Shown one piece after another: positions 1-12,900 of a DNA stretch of 64,000 bases (positions are counted from its first letter, which is position 1; every line of letters begins with the position of its first letter). The translations under genes were made by a program, and so were the position numbers. This DNA comes from Paralichthys olivaceus (taxonomy: Eukaryota; Chordata; Actinopteri; Pleuronectiformes; Paralichthyidae): assembly GCF_024713975.1 (NCBI RefSeq), contig NC_091106.1, forward strand, positions 12,131,001-12,195,000. Reading direction: 5' to 3'. The notes beneath the pieces were generated by a model. The model saw only the letters and a program-made list of their open reading frames with translations, did no database searches and had not been told where the DNA came from.

Positions 1-985
1 CATGAAAATGAGGTTTAAAAGTTCTGTTCTTTAAAAAAGTTTTTCTGCACCTCAGAGAGGCATGAATATGTAATAAAAGGTAATACGCTGAAAGGCTTTT
101 TAAAATGTTCGGATAAACATCAACCTTGAAGTGAAGTTTTTTCAGGGCCGATCATATGAGTCGCCCACCCCCCCCGGGAACGAGGTAGGGGTCTCTCATC
201 ACGGAGCAGTTTAGCGCGGTGAGATGGTTGAGTGCTAGGACTTCATTAAGCCCCTCTATTGTTAACATCTGGGTTCAGAAGAATGGTTCTTTCTCTGGTT
301 AATGTTGCCCGGCCTTAACAAGGGATTTTATTACACCATGCAGTTGACATTGGCAGCAGTGGCACGTCTGGCAATCGAAACCTCCTCCACTGTTCAGGTC
401 ACAGGAGATCAATCAAAGCAACGCGTTTCCCTGAAGCGTTCAGTTCTCACCAGAGCAGGGAGGTGAATGTGCATCTAATCTCGTTGGGGAATCAAGATAA
501 CTAAGATTGTTTCGAAATGATTCCCCAGTGAAAAAAGCACTCAGTCTTCACAAATCATTAGTGCAAACATTTCTTTCTTTCTTTCATTACGCCCTGCACA
601 TATATGCATTCCAGTTTTGTTTCATGCACACAGTATATTTATCCACTACTATCCCAGTCCATTGTGAAGCATCTCTCATATCGCTCTATTTACCATTTTG
701 CTTCCTCTCTCCCTCACTCCCTCACCCATCCCTCTCTGTTTTGATCCCCCTCCCTGCTCGGGAGGTGGCTGCCATGGCAACTGCTGAATCATCCTCCATC
801 ACCAACAGTAGCCGCTCCCTCTAATTCCACCTCCTCGTGCAGCGAGGCCCTCCATCTTCTGGGCCTGCATTAGCAAATTGACCGCACGCTTCAATTTACC
901 CATATTAGCTGCAGCGGTCTGTGCAGGTCAGTCTCAGAGGAGTCTCGGGGGTGCAGCAGCAGTCGGCTGAACAGCAGCTATTCGG
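1..985 (+). promoter_or_regulatory. HMGCLL1 upstream region and 5'UTR
   Basis: There is no convincing coding sequence here. The stretch from about 860 to 985 is GC-richer and runs directly into the HMGCLL1 start codon at 986, so it is probably 5'UTR and core promoter; I see no clear TATA box. The part from about 150 to 500 is high-complexity single-copy-looking sequence without repeat signatures and could hold regulatory elements. An open frame of 105 codons at 507-824 has a serine/leucine/proline-rich translation of a kind expected by chance from pyrimidine-rich DNA, and I do not call it a gene. Confidence 0.45.
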
Positions 986-3900
986 ATGGGTAACGTACCC
1001 ACTACCGTGAAGCACTGCTTGAGCTACGAGCAACTGGTCCAGGACTACCCATGGCTGAGGCGCTGGCTGCAGGAGGAGAAGGTGGGCGTCCGTTTTTTCT
1101 TGTTTCTAATCTGCTGCACATGCTCTGCCGCATGACTCTCTCATGACAGAGAGGCTGCACAGAGGCCGGCTGATGACGGCACTAACGCTGCGTGCTGCTT
1201 ATGTAACAGTCAACTGAAATTCTGCTCTGTGATATTTACATTCAATCAAACCAGCTAAGAAGCTCTACATTATGTAACTTCACAGCATCTTGTAGCTCCT
1301 TGTTTTGGTTTTGTGGCCTGCACATTTCTTGAATGGTTGAGTCTGATCATCTGCTCTAATAAATCCCCTGTGGGGGTTTTCAACTGTTACAGGGGTTGTA
1401 AAGACCAAGCACTCAAATATTTAAAATGCAGTATCATTGACAGAATGCACTTAATGTAAGTAGTATTAGCAGAAGTCCTGTATTACTAATGAATTCACTT
1501 GTAATGGAAGCAGCATTTCATTGTTGTGCTGTATTTCTCTACAAGTTAAAGTTCCATCTGTAAATGCATGTTTCATTGTCTACCTCATTCTGAATGTCTG
1601 GTGCTGAATCTCTCTTATCTTATTTCTCTTTTATGGTGAAGTAAATTCAAAAATGTACATTGATGTCACCACCACTCAGTTTTTTTTTTACCACCGCCTC
1701 GGAAGTTCTGCTTTCACCCCAGTTAGTTTGTTGGATTATACAGAAAACCACAAAACCAATTTCAGAGTGGATGGTTGGGGCCTGGGGCTAAGAGCAACCC
1801 ATTAAACTAGGATTACTACCTCACTACCTGTGAGGATTAAAATGCACAGGGCCAGGATGGAGTTTTTTACTTTTTTCACCACACCAACAGCATGTTCAAC
1901 TTTTTAGTTTATTTTTCATTTCCTGTGTTTTTCTACTACAAGAACAATCATGTGTATGATCGTACAGCCCTGGCAGAGGTATGCACTTTCCTGAGAGCCG
2001 TTCCAGTTAGCTAATATTTTCACAATAAAAAGTGATACTTAATCTCACTTTGGGTTTTAAAGTACAACCTGAACTTAATAGATGGTATATAAAGATGGAC
2101 GACATGACAGTCTGAGTTCTAAAGTTATGAGGTTCACATCAGAGAAATACCCAGATCCTGAGAATATCCCTTGTGGTTTGTGTGGACTTACCCTCACCTT
2201 CTTTCCCAGATTTCTCTTTGTGACGCATCTCCTGTTTTTGCATCCTTCTGGCCTGACAAGCTCAGTTCTGTTTTGGTTCTCAGGTTTCATTTGGCTTTGA
2301 GGTACAGAGAGTTGCTTCATGTTAAAAATGACATGTCCCGGAGCATCCCCTGGCTAAAGAATGACTGAGTGCCCATCCTCTCCTGACTCTCTTTTCTGTC
2401 TCCAGACCATCACAACTCAAGAGTATCCAGAGTTTGTTAAAATCGTTGAGGTTGGGCCCAGAGACGGACTTCAGAATGAAAAGGTATATACTCTCACCTC
2501 AGTCAGGAATCTCATTTATATGTGCCCTTGATTTGTCACCCCCGGAAACCCCCATTTTTCCTGTATCTGTCATACATAAAACAATCCATAGCATATGGGT
2601 TGTGTGCCATAATTGCCAGGAGCATGTGTTTCACATTTTCTTTGAAATTGAATAGGAAAGATGACACGACTTCTGGTTTAGTTTACTCTGCTTAGCATGT
2701 CACAGTTTTATCATTTCCTCATTGCACGCCACCAGTTTTACAGATTACACTGGATGCAGGAATAATTTTGTTTGCCACAACGTGTTATTATGTGAAATAT
2801 TGTATATTTTTGATAGACCTTAAAATTGTCAAGCAAGATTCAGCATGCCAAAGTAGATGTTGATGAAATTTGCAAGCAGCATGGCAAAAAGAAAGAAAGA
2901 AATGTCTTCCAGTTGTACCTCCCATCTTGAGCAGAATCAAATCCAGAAAGAATCTTTTCCCTTTCAATCTTCCCCAGGAAATAGTTCCGACAGGGATAAA
3001 AATCCAGCTGATAGACCTGCTGTCAAAGACAGGCCTGCCTGTGATCGAGGCCACCAGCTTTGTGTCTTCAAAGTGGGTACCTCAGGTAATACCTCTTCTA
3101 TACACACAGAGAAAAAGTGCTGATTGATCTATCAGAATTTCTCTCTCATCTACATAAACACTTCAGCTCCTGCATCGTTGTAAAGAATATTATAAGACTC
3201 TCGTCATGTACAGTCACCTTCTCATTCCCTGAGGTAAATTGTTCCATCATTTACTTCCTGAGCAAACATGGCCGTGTTTTGTTAAAGCTCAGAAATGCAA
3301 CGTAAAAAAGTGTTTCTGTCGTGTGAGGATTGTCTGCGATGTCATGTGAAAACATTAGTGCAGGATGATGTATTCTCAGGAACACATTGAGATGATGTGA
3401 AAGGTTTATTTTCCTACATCATATGTTTTCTCCCCCTTCACTTAGATGGCCGATCACACTGATGTGCTCAGAGGAATCCAGAGAACACCTCATGTTCAGT
3501 ACCCTGTGTTGACACCTAACATGCAGGGTTTCCAGGATGCTGTAAGCATTAATTATTAATTCAGCACAATGATCTCCGCTATAGACCACAACTGTTTACC
3601 CATGCTTGTCAATTTGAGTTACTTCTTGTTTTGCCTGTGCTTATGTAAGTGTCACTCCAGCACAGTTTTACAAGTTCATTTTTCTCTCCCGTGTTAAGGT
3701 AGCAGCCGGCGCTACTGAAGTGGCCGTGTTTGGGTCAGCGTCGGAAACCTTCAGTAAAAAAAATATTAACTGCTCTATTGATGAAAGCATGCTGAGGTTT
3801 GAGGAGGTCGTTAATGCTGCCAAAGAGCGACACATTCCAGTCCGCGGGTGAGAACTCTCCTCTCCATAGATCTCTCCATTGTCACAAATATTTTGTTCAC

Positions 3901-6900
3901 TTTATGATTCTGCTCTGATGATCACATTTCTGTCCTCACTCCAAACAAAACACTTGAAAATAGCATTTCTATATGTAAGAGGAAACACGCAGCTCAGTAA
4001 TGATACCTCTTATAGCGAAGTTCCAGATGTTCACCAGGTTGTATCTGTGCATTAAAAGAACCACACGTCCAGATGGACATGAAAGCAAAGCAAACAGGGT
4101 GAGTTACTGCTAAATAGAGGTCTACCTTTTGTTACACATGGAAAAAGTAAGGCAATTCAATTAAGTGGCAACACATTTCACACACAGCTCACTAAATGTG
4201 TCTTTTATTCCATAAAGATCCATGAATTATTCCCTGGGAAATCAGTGAAAATGTAAAAATAAAAAAGCAAATCTCGTAATGTTGGAGATGCACTGATCTG
4301 GATTTGCACCAAAACTTAATGGGTTCTTTCCAGACACACATCACATCCCTCCGTCAGGTTTTGAGGTAATCCTTCCAGCAGTTTTTGATTAATCTTGTTC
4401 ACAAACAAACGAACTGACAGACGAACAAGGGTGAAAACATACACAACCACAGGCTGAGATGGATGACATGACAGCTCCCCAAAGGTGAAATAAAACAGTC
4501 TCTATTGCCTCCTAGTGGCTGGCTGCAGTACAGGTCATAAACCCAGCCTCCTCCATGTTAATAGCTGGGACATGGACCTGTCATCAACAAGCTGTTTTTT
4601 AATTCTTTATTTAATGCAGGATGAGATGTCATGATTGACAGCTGAGCAGCTCAACAGACACTGGCTCCAAATGATGTCATCATCCCAAAATGTTTGCATT
4701 TGTATCGGGGATATTTTGGCTACTTTTGTGGAATTGGCAGGAAGTGGAGATGATTTATATACAATAAGCTGTAAAAGCACTGGATTCAATTGTGTTTAAA
4801 ACTGTCTCTTTCTAAGAACCAAATACTGTTCAGTATTTACAAAAAACATAGAAGTGAGTTTTGGGTTATGAGGAAAATCTAATCACCAACCTTATGTGAA
4901 CCTAATCTCTTGCAAATCTTGTTTTGGATTACTCTGAGATTTCTGGATGAGAAACAGATGAATGACTAAAATGACCAAGGCCAAACAAAAATCATATCTT
5001 TATTTAAATTGAGTGAGTCGTCTATCAACAACAGAGAAGTGAGAGTGAGTGAAAAATATTTGGCCGGTCTGAATGGTGATTTTTTTTACTTCAGTGACTG
5101 TGACCTACATATAAATCTGTTTTCAGGAATACATACAAGAATCATAGCAATAAAACAATCAGCAGCTTCAAGTTCTTTACATTAAAGTGAATTGTTACTC
5201 CATCCACTGCAGTGGTTGAGTTTTTATGGTTGGTGAAAACCACCACAAGCTGTTAAATGTTACGCACATGTATTGAATGTCTCACAAAGTTGTGTTCTTT
5301 CAGATATGTGTCTTGTGCGCTGGGATGTCCCCACGAGGGACACATCGAACCTTCCAAAGTTGCTGAGGTGAGATTAGTTTTGCACATTCCTGCTCTACAG
5401 TCACGTTGAAAGTGTAAAAGATTTAATAGAGAAAGTATCAACAAACAGTCATTTTATTTTTTTTATTAACAAAACAACTGTAGACAGACTGTTAACTGGA
5501 GGCTTACATTGGTCAAGGTTATAAAAATATTGCTGCCACTTTTTCATTCATGTCTTTGCGTGTCATTAAACCGCAGGAGAGGAGGATATTGTCTCAACAG
5601 TAAATGTCTTTTTTTTGTTTTTTCTGAAAATAATACATTTGTAATGTGATGAAAAAATGACTGATTAACTGTGAAAATGTTGTTCTTTTTTTTATCACTG
5701 GATCATTGTCACCTTTGCATGCGGTTCAGAGCTAATGGTTCTTTCAGTCATTTCTTCATATTTGTACTGTAAAAGAACACTGAAATACTCGAATTTTTCT
5801 CTGTGATTTAAATGAAAACCCAAATTGATTTAACATTTGCATCTTGGATAAACATTAACAGCTATTTTACAATGTGATTCCCTTTGACATTTTTTGTTTC
5901 ACTACTCTTTAGGTGGCAAAGAGGTTATATCACATGGGCTGTTATGAGATTTCCTTGGGCGACACCATCGGTGTCGGAACTCCAGGTTCCATGTTTAAGA
6001 TGCTGCAGAGTGTTATGAAGGAGGTTCCCACCAACGCTCTGGCAGTTCACTGCCATGACACGTATGGGCAAGCACTGCCCAACATCCTGACTGCACTACA
6101 GGTAAGAATTAATAACTGATTCAACCATCAGTACCGACCATTATGATTGATTGTTATAAATGTTATTATTTGCATAACCATTAGTAGAAGACAAATAAGA
6201 GTAGATGTAATGGGGGAAATGTTCTTGTTCCTAAATTGTCTTAACAAGAAAGTGAAACATTAGCCAGAACATTTTCAGAAATTTGCCAAACTGCTTCAAC
6301 TTGCTCACCTTTGACCCTCTGTACTTTCATAGTTTTAACAGCTCCATGATGTAAAGGATGATTGTTAAAATAAGATGAGCACACCCAAAAACATCCAATA
6401 TAAATTTATTTCAAACTCCAAGGATACACCCAATGAGATCAACAACTTCGTCTACAGGAGACACAAAAGACATGAATATCATAACAGTGAGAGCACAGGG
6501 AGAAAATGACAAAAACTAAACACACAAAAACACACCCGGGAACCCGAACACACAATCATTGTTAATATATGATCAGTCTTTTTTTCCGTAAAAGAAAGTG
6601 TGGTGGGGGAAGTGGGTAAGAAACGTTCACAGCACCTTACATTTCTGGAAGTCCTTACATGAAGGGGAACAGCTCCAAGATGGCTCCAGAAGTTGGGTGG
6701 AGGGACTAATGAATTCTGGGAAAAGTAAAGAGCTTGTAAATTGTCAAACCCAGGCAGGAATCAAACAGACATCTTTGCAAACAGAGTGAAGCAGAAACCT
6801 GACATCTGTGAAGGTTTGTTGAAAGGCTCTAAACTTATGAGGAAGAATGGTTGCAAAAGTCTAAAGCAACTCTGAAGAATAAAGTTACTAAAGATAGATG

Positions 6901-9900
6901 TTCTGTGCAAGTTGGAATCTCACCTCGATTTCTCTTTGACAAGCAAAGTATGAAAGGAACCTCTTGATCTTTGTGGCAGTACTTTATCTCTGGAGAGCCT
7001 TCAACTGCTGTTATAATAAGAGTAGTTACATTCACTTCAGAGTTAAAAGTGTTGATTCTTTGTTGTGCAAGCAAAAGACATCACTGCATTATCCTCTCCG
7101 TCGCATCCTCTTAAAATAAATTGTCTGACAGCTTTTCCTTCTGCTTCCCCCGTTGCTTGGCAAAGATTCTCTGGGCACCTTCACATGCACATCCTTCTCC
7201 TCATGATGAATATAAATATTCTTGTGGAGAGCCGCAGGCCGACTGTGGATAAATGCCCAGCCTTTGCATACATCAACATTGTTACCCACGATGACATAAA
7301 GAGCAGCGACCAGATGTGGAAGCCGCGTCCAAAGTGGTGATTCTTGTTCCAGGATATCTTTCAACTTCCTTAAGTAACTGCCAACACTGCAGAGATCACA
7401 CGTCTTTTCTGAGGCTTTAAATCATATTTTCTGCTGTGGGTATTCGTATTTTAAGCTGCTCGTAATCCATCTTTTTAATTTTCAATGCACAAGTTGTAGA
7501 ACATTTGAACACAGGATCTTGGAAAGCAAGCATTGTTTAGTTTTGGCTGGAATCAGGGAAAGGAAGTGAAATTCTCATGAACTAGTGCAGGGCCTGTTCT
7601 TAAACTACTTGTCCTGTGTGAAGATCTGGAATCTTCTTCAGAATTATTCCTTGTCATTAGTGATTCCTCCTCAAACAGTGTTTACGACCCAAATCTCATA
7701 AATTACGATGTCCGGTGTTTTTTTCCTCAATGTGTCCCAAATACTCTGTTGTAATAATATAACTAACATAATATAAATTTAAATTCCTCTTAAGCATATA
7801 TTTTAAGTTTGAGTATGGAGCTGAAACAAATGTATGAAACTCACTATTAACCTCAATCTTCCCTTTAGCTTTAACAACAGTTTGTAAGTTTATGATGTTA
7901 TGAATGCGTCCTCTGTTCGGCGAGCATTGAGACGGCCCGAAAACAAAAGTGTAGGTCACAATGAGACACACAGAAAACCAGGAACCGTCAGTCAACAAGG
8001 AAGAGGGGCATTAAGAAACATGATCTAAGCCTCCCCATCAAAAGATGATTCACAAACTGCCCACTGAAAAAAAAAATTCCCAGAATCTTAATGAACATAA
8101 GATATTTCCAAAGGGCCTTCCCATCACGGCACACAGGTATTGTAGAGAAGAAAACAACTCGATGGACGATTACATTAACATGCTCTAAAATACGCAGCTC
8201 ACAAAAATGCGATCAGGCTTTTTACCCCCTGTAGAAGAAAAGCTCCCGTCTGGGTGTTTTTCACGTCTGTAGTGTAAAAGTGACATAAATCCAGACATAA
8301 AACAGAGGTAACGTAGATATGGCTGTATCAGTTCTCCGGAGCACATTGTCATTGCAGGGGGAGGAAGCTCATCGGGGGCTGGGTGGGTCAACAGATGTGA
8401 GGGGGGTCATGCACAAAGGCTCACCTATTCACTGTCTGTCGGACAAAGCAACCGAGAGCTAGGTGGATAGAAGGGCCCCGGGGGACTCCTAACTCATCTG
8501 TCGCTTGGCTGTTGAACCCTGACAATGCTGTGCTTAAAGGCCAGAGGAAAACGATCCTCTCGTTCGCCCGCTGCTGAGCATGTGATGAACGGCGCTGCAG
8601 CCGCAGACCCAACACTTTATTGTGCAGAAAATAAATAAGCTTTTGTGATTTTTTTGAGTTTGCATACATCGTAAATTCACAGGTCCCTTTCACAGTATCA
8701 CCCAAGAATAAAACAGTCAGACCGGAAAACAGTGAGCTAACATAGAACTAGAATATGGCTTTGAGTAGAGTGCATACCTCCGCCAACAGTCTCCTTAATG
8801 TCACACAAGCTGCAGCACATTACACACACTCATAGATATCAGTCCCTAAATATGCCAGATTTTTTTTTCCATCAAAATCTATGAATTATTTCCTGGGAAA
8901 CCAGTGGAAATGTTTAAACAAAACGCCCTATTAGACAATATAACAGAAAGTGATAAAAAAAAACTCAGCACCCTGATCTGGATCTGCACCATGAGTTTCT
9001 CCCTGATCTCCCTTTCTCCCCTTCCATCAGTTCCATGTCATAATCTGTCCTAAAGTTTTTGGATAATCTTGCTAAAAAAACAAATGGTACCAACAAGCAT
9101 GCTCAGCGGTAACAAGAGTTGTTTGTGTTCTATTATCGGTGTGTCTTGGATTGCTTTGTTTGTTTTGTGATTATTTGTTTTTTGGGACCCCTTCGAAAAC
9201 CAGTTGGTGCAATAAATAATTGCAATAAATTCAATAAATGAAAAATCCCCTTTGAATAAATAAAAAAACACTTTAACGGCAATCCTAAGAAATTAGGTAT
9301 ATGGTATATATGGTAAATTTACATATATCACATACATGTACTTATATCTTTCAATTCCTCATCCTGAATGTCTATGTAAAATGTATAAAGAAAAAGAAAC
9401 TCATTAATCAAATTTATATTACTGATGGGAATGAAGAGAAATAAATACATGTCTGTTTGAATAACTCAAGAAGTAGATAGTTCCAACTTCTATGTAAAAC
9501 TTTTCAACTGCCACATTGTGCTGAACCGAAGCTCCTTGTGCAAAGTAGCAGATCTTTTTTAGGTTAGTTTTAATTTGGGGCAGCTCAGTGAAGAAGCGCA
9601 GAGGGACGGTGAAATTCCTTTGTGAATCACACTTAACAATGATTCATCGCAGCTGCCCCGTGGACACTGGGAGTATTAGCAGCCGTGGATATTTAGCCCA
9701 CCATTTGCTCAACCATAAACAAGATGGGAATGAAAGATTTTATCATCGTTTTTCATTATTGTGTGCCAGAAGTCCACGCCACCAACTGGGAGAGAAATGA
9801 ATTCCCCCAGCGCTGTCAGCCCTGAGTCACCTCTTTTGTTCCTGATAAAGACATTCCTCAGTCTTTGTACCTTTTCTTTTTTTTCAGAAGGTCTGGGGGG

Positions 9901-12900
9901 GCTTTGTTACAAACCTACTCCTGGCAGGTCACACAATGACAATGTATGTACTTAGATTTCACAGGCTTGGCAAGGAAAATTATTTATTCCTGCCCGCAAT
10001 TTGGGTGTATTGTGCACTGCTGCAGCTGGGAAATACAGTACAACCTGTTTGTGCTCACACATGTGGTGTGTGTACTTAACTTCTGTACAACTTTAACTTT
10101 AGTTCGGTTACAATTCACAATTTATTATATGTAGATACTTATATTAAAATTATAACACTATGACCATCATCGTCATCACCATCATCGTCATTCATCAAGA
10201 ATATGATGTTGTTGTTGTTCTTCTTCCCCTTCTTCATCCACCATCATCATCATCATCATTATCATCATCATCATCATCATCACCACCTCTACCACATTTG
10301 TACTGTGTATTGTGAGGTGCCATTTTTCATTTATAGAGAACTGCAACAGTAACATCCAAGCTAATAACAATTATAATGAACAATTAATTATAAAGTATAA
10401 ATAATATGTCCACAAATTATATAATCTATACATAATGAAATACATATGCAGTACATGTATCACATGTCGTGGGAGAACACAAAATAATTAAAATTAATGT
10501 TTCAGAATAGTTTCATTGTTACCTTCACCCTGTGGGCAAGTTCATGTTTAAAGAAACAAGATGACAAAGGATGATATATAGTAAAAAAAATTGAAAACTT
10601 GTGAACACATTCACATTCACCAACAAGACCAAAATCACAACGATGATCGTGCTGAGGGCAGACACAAAAATGTCTGGTCTTTTTATTGCAGCAAATTACA
10701 ACAGGATTGCTTTCTTACTTAATCTGTAAATGTATCTGACCTCATTTCCTCCTAAGTTAAATGTGGTTTGGTTTGCAGCTCACTGGCTTCACAGCTTCCA
10801 CCTGCACATAAAAAAACTGATTTTAGTTTTAAACCTCTAGAGTTTTAACTTAACCGTAGACATTATTTGATAAATTGAGGCTGATTGTCATTCTAATTGG
10901 TTGTTCTGCATTCATGAAACCCAGTAATCCATGAAGAGGTACATTTGGAAGGTGACTGACTTGATTATACAGCTCCGAATTTTTTTGTTGAAATCAATCA
11001 TTGTGTATAAAAAAAGTAATTTATTTGGTTTTAAAAGTTTGTTTTGTCTATCACGAGCTGCCCTCCCAATATCTAGGTTCCATTTCCCATGGCCAGATTG
11101 TTCACGCCTTGCTGGAAAGAGGTTGTATATGTGTCAGCAGTGGATCTGTGACAGTTTTCTTTCAGCTTCCCAGTTTATGTAGTCGTGGGTAAAGCATCAC
11201 TGCTTCATATCCTTCAGTGAACACATACACACTCCCCCTCTCTCGCTGACGCAGTTATAAAACCAAAATGGGAGCTTGTCCATCTTCAGCCTCGTCCACT
11301 CACTGTGTAAAATGTCAACAAGTTTATCCCCCTCCCAAAAAAATCGAAAGTTTGAAAATGTACTGTGTCGTTACCCTGGAATGTATTGTTTTCACACAGC
11401 CACAGCTCGGTGGACATAGCCTTGTTCACACTGAGTGCACATCTGGCTTTCGGGCAGCGTGAGGCGAACGCTGGCGAGCTCGAGCTACTGACCACCAATC
11501 CCCTGCGTGGTTACTGTCCAGAGGAACACGGGGGGCACGCTGCTGAAGGGTCTGTTTTGTTCTCCTCGGAAACAGTACGCTGAAGACCCCCGGCCTTACA
11601 CGGCTGGCAGCTGAAAGTGAGAGAGTTGGCATGGCAGATTACAACTCTGTGCTTATACTACAAAAATGATGCCTAGTACAATATCCTGCTCTGGTTTTCA
11701 CCAAGGTCTGGAAATCTCGTGCACACCGGAGTAGATCTCCTCCTCTTTCTACCCCACCTCCTCCTCCTCTTCCCTTGCCAACACAAACAGCAATTATGGG
11801 CTGGCTCAGACAGCCCCCTGAAAGAAGTAGGTTCTTGTCTGGGGGGAAAGCAACCAATTAGCAGCATTGTTCGAACAAAAAAAAAAGAGGAAAAAAAGGG
11901 CAAGAGAGATTCCTTTAATTTAACTTGTCTGGTCCTGCTCCATGGGGTGAAAAGTCCTCCATGACCCGGTGCCACTGAGAGAATCAGCGTGTTAATTTTC
12001 TCTCACCGTGGGATCCGCTGACATCTGGCTCTGCCACGGAAGCTGGAAAACATGTTTAATATTCTCATGACGATCCCGCGGATCTGTGGAAAACATCCTG
12101 AGACCCTAAGTCCATAATGAATCTGAAAAACCGAAGGTCTGGATTCATCGTTTTTTTTTTTTTACAGTGTTGAAACAAAGGCTCGGTACATTTAATATGG
12201 AGAGTCGCGACTGTTTTATCTCTTTGTGTAACGTCTGCTTTCAGAGGAGGTTGAAAGAAAATGTGAATGATTGAACTCGGCCTGTCAGTATTAGATTACA
12301 TAAAGCAGGAGCAGCATTAAAAAAAAAAAAAAATAGAATCAAATTAAATAAGTAATGCATCATAGATTTTCATGTGGAGACCAGATTCTTGTTGTCAATG
12401 AAAAAATTACAAAAGGAAAGAAACGGAACATTTTCCGTCTCGATATAGATCCTGAGCATCCGTAGAACCACAGATGTATTCGTACATGTGAAAGACAATT
12501 GCCATCAATGATCAATTGCATTAACAGCACATTAGAACGGTAACGTTACAATTCCAGAATTGTTGGCGTGATGTAAGTGGACACCTTCCAGCCAAGGAAC
12601 AAATGCCTTTCTCAATGTGGCAAGAAAAATGAATCCCCACGGTTCAGGGGCAGAGCACAGTGCTGTAAAAACATGAGTAACCAGGGGAATCAGAACCATA
12701 TGAAATGTTCTGTTCAGCATGTATAATGTTCCTCTTATATGAGACGAGGCCGTAATTATGTGGTGCTGGTGTTTTGAGCTGACAAAGAGGATGACTAAGC
12801 CGTACTGTGGGACATACCGTGCCCACTCATCTTCAAAACACAAGCTCACAGTTCTCCTGAACAGCTGTAAGACACGACCGCAGCTATTGGGGAGGCTGCG

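Larger units (their letters stand above)
3848..5303 (+). other. HMGCLL1 intron 5 with two interspersed repeats
   Basis: The 1.5-kb intron separates the exon ending in a split glycine codon from the short exon 6. Its middle (about 4195-4600) is filled by two repeat fragments in reverse orientation, listed separately. The remainder is AT-rich with no coding signal. Confidence 0.7.

Noticed and set aside
10188..10370. Frame rich in methionine, glutamate and glutamine on the minus strand
   Set aside because: Produced by the CAT trinucleotide repeat.
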